Assembly: GCA_019309045.1 (NCBI GenBank) | Contig: JAFDGZ010000002.1 | Coordinates: 1-64,000 of the forward strand | Length of the DNA stretch: 64,000 bases | Reading direction: 5' to 3' | Source of the DNA: Deltaproteobacteria bacterium | GTDB lineage: Bacteria > Desulfobacterota > Syntrophobacteria > BM002 | Shown here: positions 63,048 to 64,000 of the stretch, one piece after another | Layout of the letters: each line of letters opens with the position of its first letter | How positions within the stretch are numbered: position 1 is the stretch's first letter | Position numbers and translations under genes: made by a program | Notes under the pieces: generated by a model | Database searches by the model: none | What the model was told of the DNA's origin: nothing | Seen by the model: the letters and a program-made list of their open reading frames with translations, nothing else

Positions 63048-64000
63048 TCAGATGTCAGGACGAAATGCAGCTATATAGCCTGTAAGTTCCACATATCCTG
63101 CACCTGTGACAGGCTTGCCGGCCAAGGTGCCCGTGACCTTGACGCTTCCCTCCCAGTAGGTGACCAGAGTACTTGTCGCGGTGGTGAGCTCCTGATTCTT
63201 GACGGTGGGCAGCAGGGTCAGCTGCAGCCTCTGGTGGGGCAGCTGCAGTAGCCAGCCGGAGGGATAAACAGCGCCGCTCTCCTTGCTGTGCCAGGTGCCG
63301 AGCTTTTTCACCTGGAGTGATGCCAGGGGGAGGTGCTCAAACTGAGAGTTCTGATAGATGATAGTGCCGCTAGAATTTGGGTCAGGCGTGCCATTGCGGT
63401 GGCGAATGATATAGAGCATGAGTTCGACGTTGTTGTCGAGCTGCACGCTGAACCAGTCCCAGCCCACCTGATATTCACGGAGTTGATTGGAGCCAAACTC
63501 GTGGTCCATCCAGGCGATTCCATTGACCGCATACCTCTTGCCTTGCCAGCTGAGTGTGCCGGCAGCCTGCAGCCGGGGAATAGAATAATAATACGAAGCA
63601 TAGCCTTCTCCGGCAGCTTTCTGGCTCAAGCCCTGCTCGCCATGGAGTATCGGCGGCTTGAGCGGCTGCAGTCGGAGATCAATGCTCATATCATCATCTC
63701 CCGCTTGCAGCTGGTGTACACCGTCTCGGAGCTCACTGCTCCAGTCGGCAATCCAGACCCGGTAGCGCTGCGGGTCTGTCCCAGCCAGGCCTAGAGATCC
63801 TCTGCTCACTTTCTCCAGAAAGCGAAAAGAGGCCTGCTGCTCGTCTGTGATGGCAAAATGGGCAAAATATATAGTGTGCAAGCTCCAGCGAGAGCGAGCC
63901 TTGCTCTCGGATGGGCGGAGGGCGTGACGAAAAAAGGTAAGCTGAAAGCCAAAGGTGCGCTGCTTGTGGCTGGTGAGATGTCCAGTGTAGTACCACCACT
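63048..64000 (-). CDS. Lipocalin-like hydrolase/isomerase-family protein (CrtC/AttH type), 5' end cut
   Basis: The open frame runs unbroken to the right edge of the window, so the N-terminus is missing. The first visible residues read WWYYTGHLTSHKQRTFGFQ and then HTIYFAHFAITD, hallmarks of the lipocalin-like CrtC/AttH family, and GIAWMDHEFGSNQL with WDWFSVQLDNNVELMLY follow. Family members include carotenoid 1,2-hydratase; many others sit beside lipoprotein exporters and have no known substrate. No carotenoid gene is visible here. The C-terminus (GYVELTGY) is the normal one. Confidence 0.82.
   Translation of the reverse strand, partial: WWYYTGHLTSHKQRTFGFQLTFFRHALRPSESKARSRWSLHTIYFAHFAITDEQQASFRFLEKVSRGSLGLAGTDPQRYRVWIADWSSELRDGVHQLQAGDDDMSIDLRLQPLKPPILHGEQGLSQKAAGEGYASYYYSIPRLQAAGTLSWQGKRYAVNGIAWMDHEFGSNQLREYQVGWDWFSVQLDNNVELMLYIIRHRNGTPDPNSSGTIIYQNSQFEHLPLASLQVKKLGTWHSKESGAVYPSGWLLQLPHQRLQLTLLPTVKNQELTTATSTLVTYWEGSVKVTGTLAGKPVTGAGYVELTGYIAAFRPDI

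Overview
The window looks like a chromosomal piece of a Gram-negative Desulfobacterota (Deltaproteobacteria) genome. The reasons are the conserved gene order radical SAM (DUF2344)-rng-rplU-rpmA-obgE-proB-nadD-rsfS, a DRE-TIM enzyme of the Re-citrate synthase/isopropylmalate synthase type, a large hybrid histidine kinase with a V4R-like sensor, outer-envelope functions (LpxL-like acyltransferase, BepA-like protease, RlpA, RND pump), and YD, thrombospondin-type-3 and GxVGIGT surface proteins. The taxon is an inference; no rRNA or tRNA gene is present to confirm it.

Layout. 1-3056 (minus): exported surface proteins, cut at the left edge. 3436-7563 (plus): a promoter and a strongly folded RNA leader, then a hybrid sensor kinase and an LpxL-like acyltransferase. 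7854-14674: holA (minus), then a divergent RND efflux pair and a methyltransferase. 14944-25273 (minus): a BepA-like protease and the housekeeping ribosome-assembly cluster, in which proA is missing between proB and nadD. 25549-31220: an HTH-plus-membrane protein, a small coiled-coil membrane protein, a 311-bp hairpin-rich element with 20-bp terminal inverted repeats, and polA with an upstream partner gene. 31607-39053 (plus): hisS, aspS, a DRE-TIM enzyme fused to a Cache domain, an RlpA-type lipoprotein and hisD.

39398-58069 (plus) is the centre of interest: a complete B12-dependent diol (or glycerol) dehydratase bacterial microcompartment locus with its own two-component system. A PocR-domain histidine kinase and a LuxR-type response regulator precede about 20 same-strand genes. 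These encode a GldA-like dehydrogenase, a DUF1097 membrane protein, six shell proteins (PduA-like, PduB, a BMC-H with a lysine-rich tail, a tandem-BMC protein, an EutN pentamer and a GrpU-like protein with a GNCPQ motif), dehydratase PduCDE, reactivase PduGH, EutJ, a Dfp-like flavoprotein, PduO adenosyltransferase, two HbpS/GlcG-like proteins, the CoA-acylating aldehyde dehydrogenase PduP and an LDH/MDH-family dehydrogenase. Candidate encapsulation helices sit at the N-termini of PduB, PduD, PduE, the flavoprotein and PduP and, unusually, at the C-terminus of PduH. The expected chemistry is diol to aldehyde (PduCDE, adenosylcobalamin from PduO, repair by PduGH), aldehyde to acyl-CoA (PduP) or to alcohol (GldA-like enzyme). 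No PduL/PduW and no PduS are present, so acyl-CoA and reducing power probably leave by other routes.

58275-64000: a hypothetical protein, an orphan ParA-type ATPase, a DUF3524 glycosyltransferase (tRNA-queuosine mannosyltransferase family), inositol-3-phosphate synthase, CutA and a lipocalin-like (CrtC/AttH family) protein cut at the right edge. No rRNA, tRNA, CRISPR array or intact insertion sequence was recognised.
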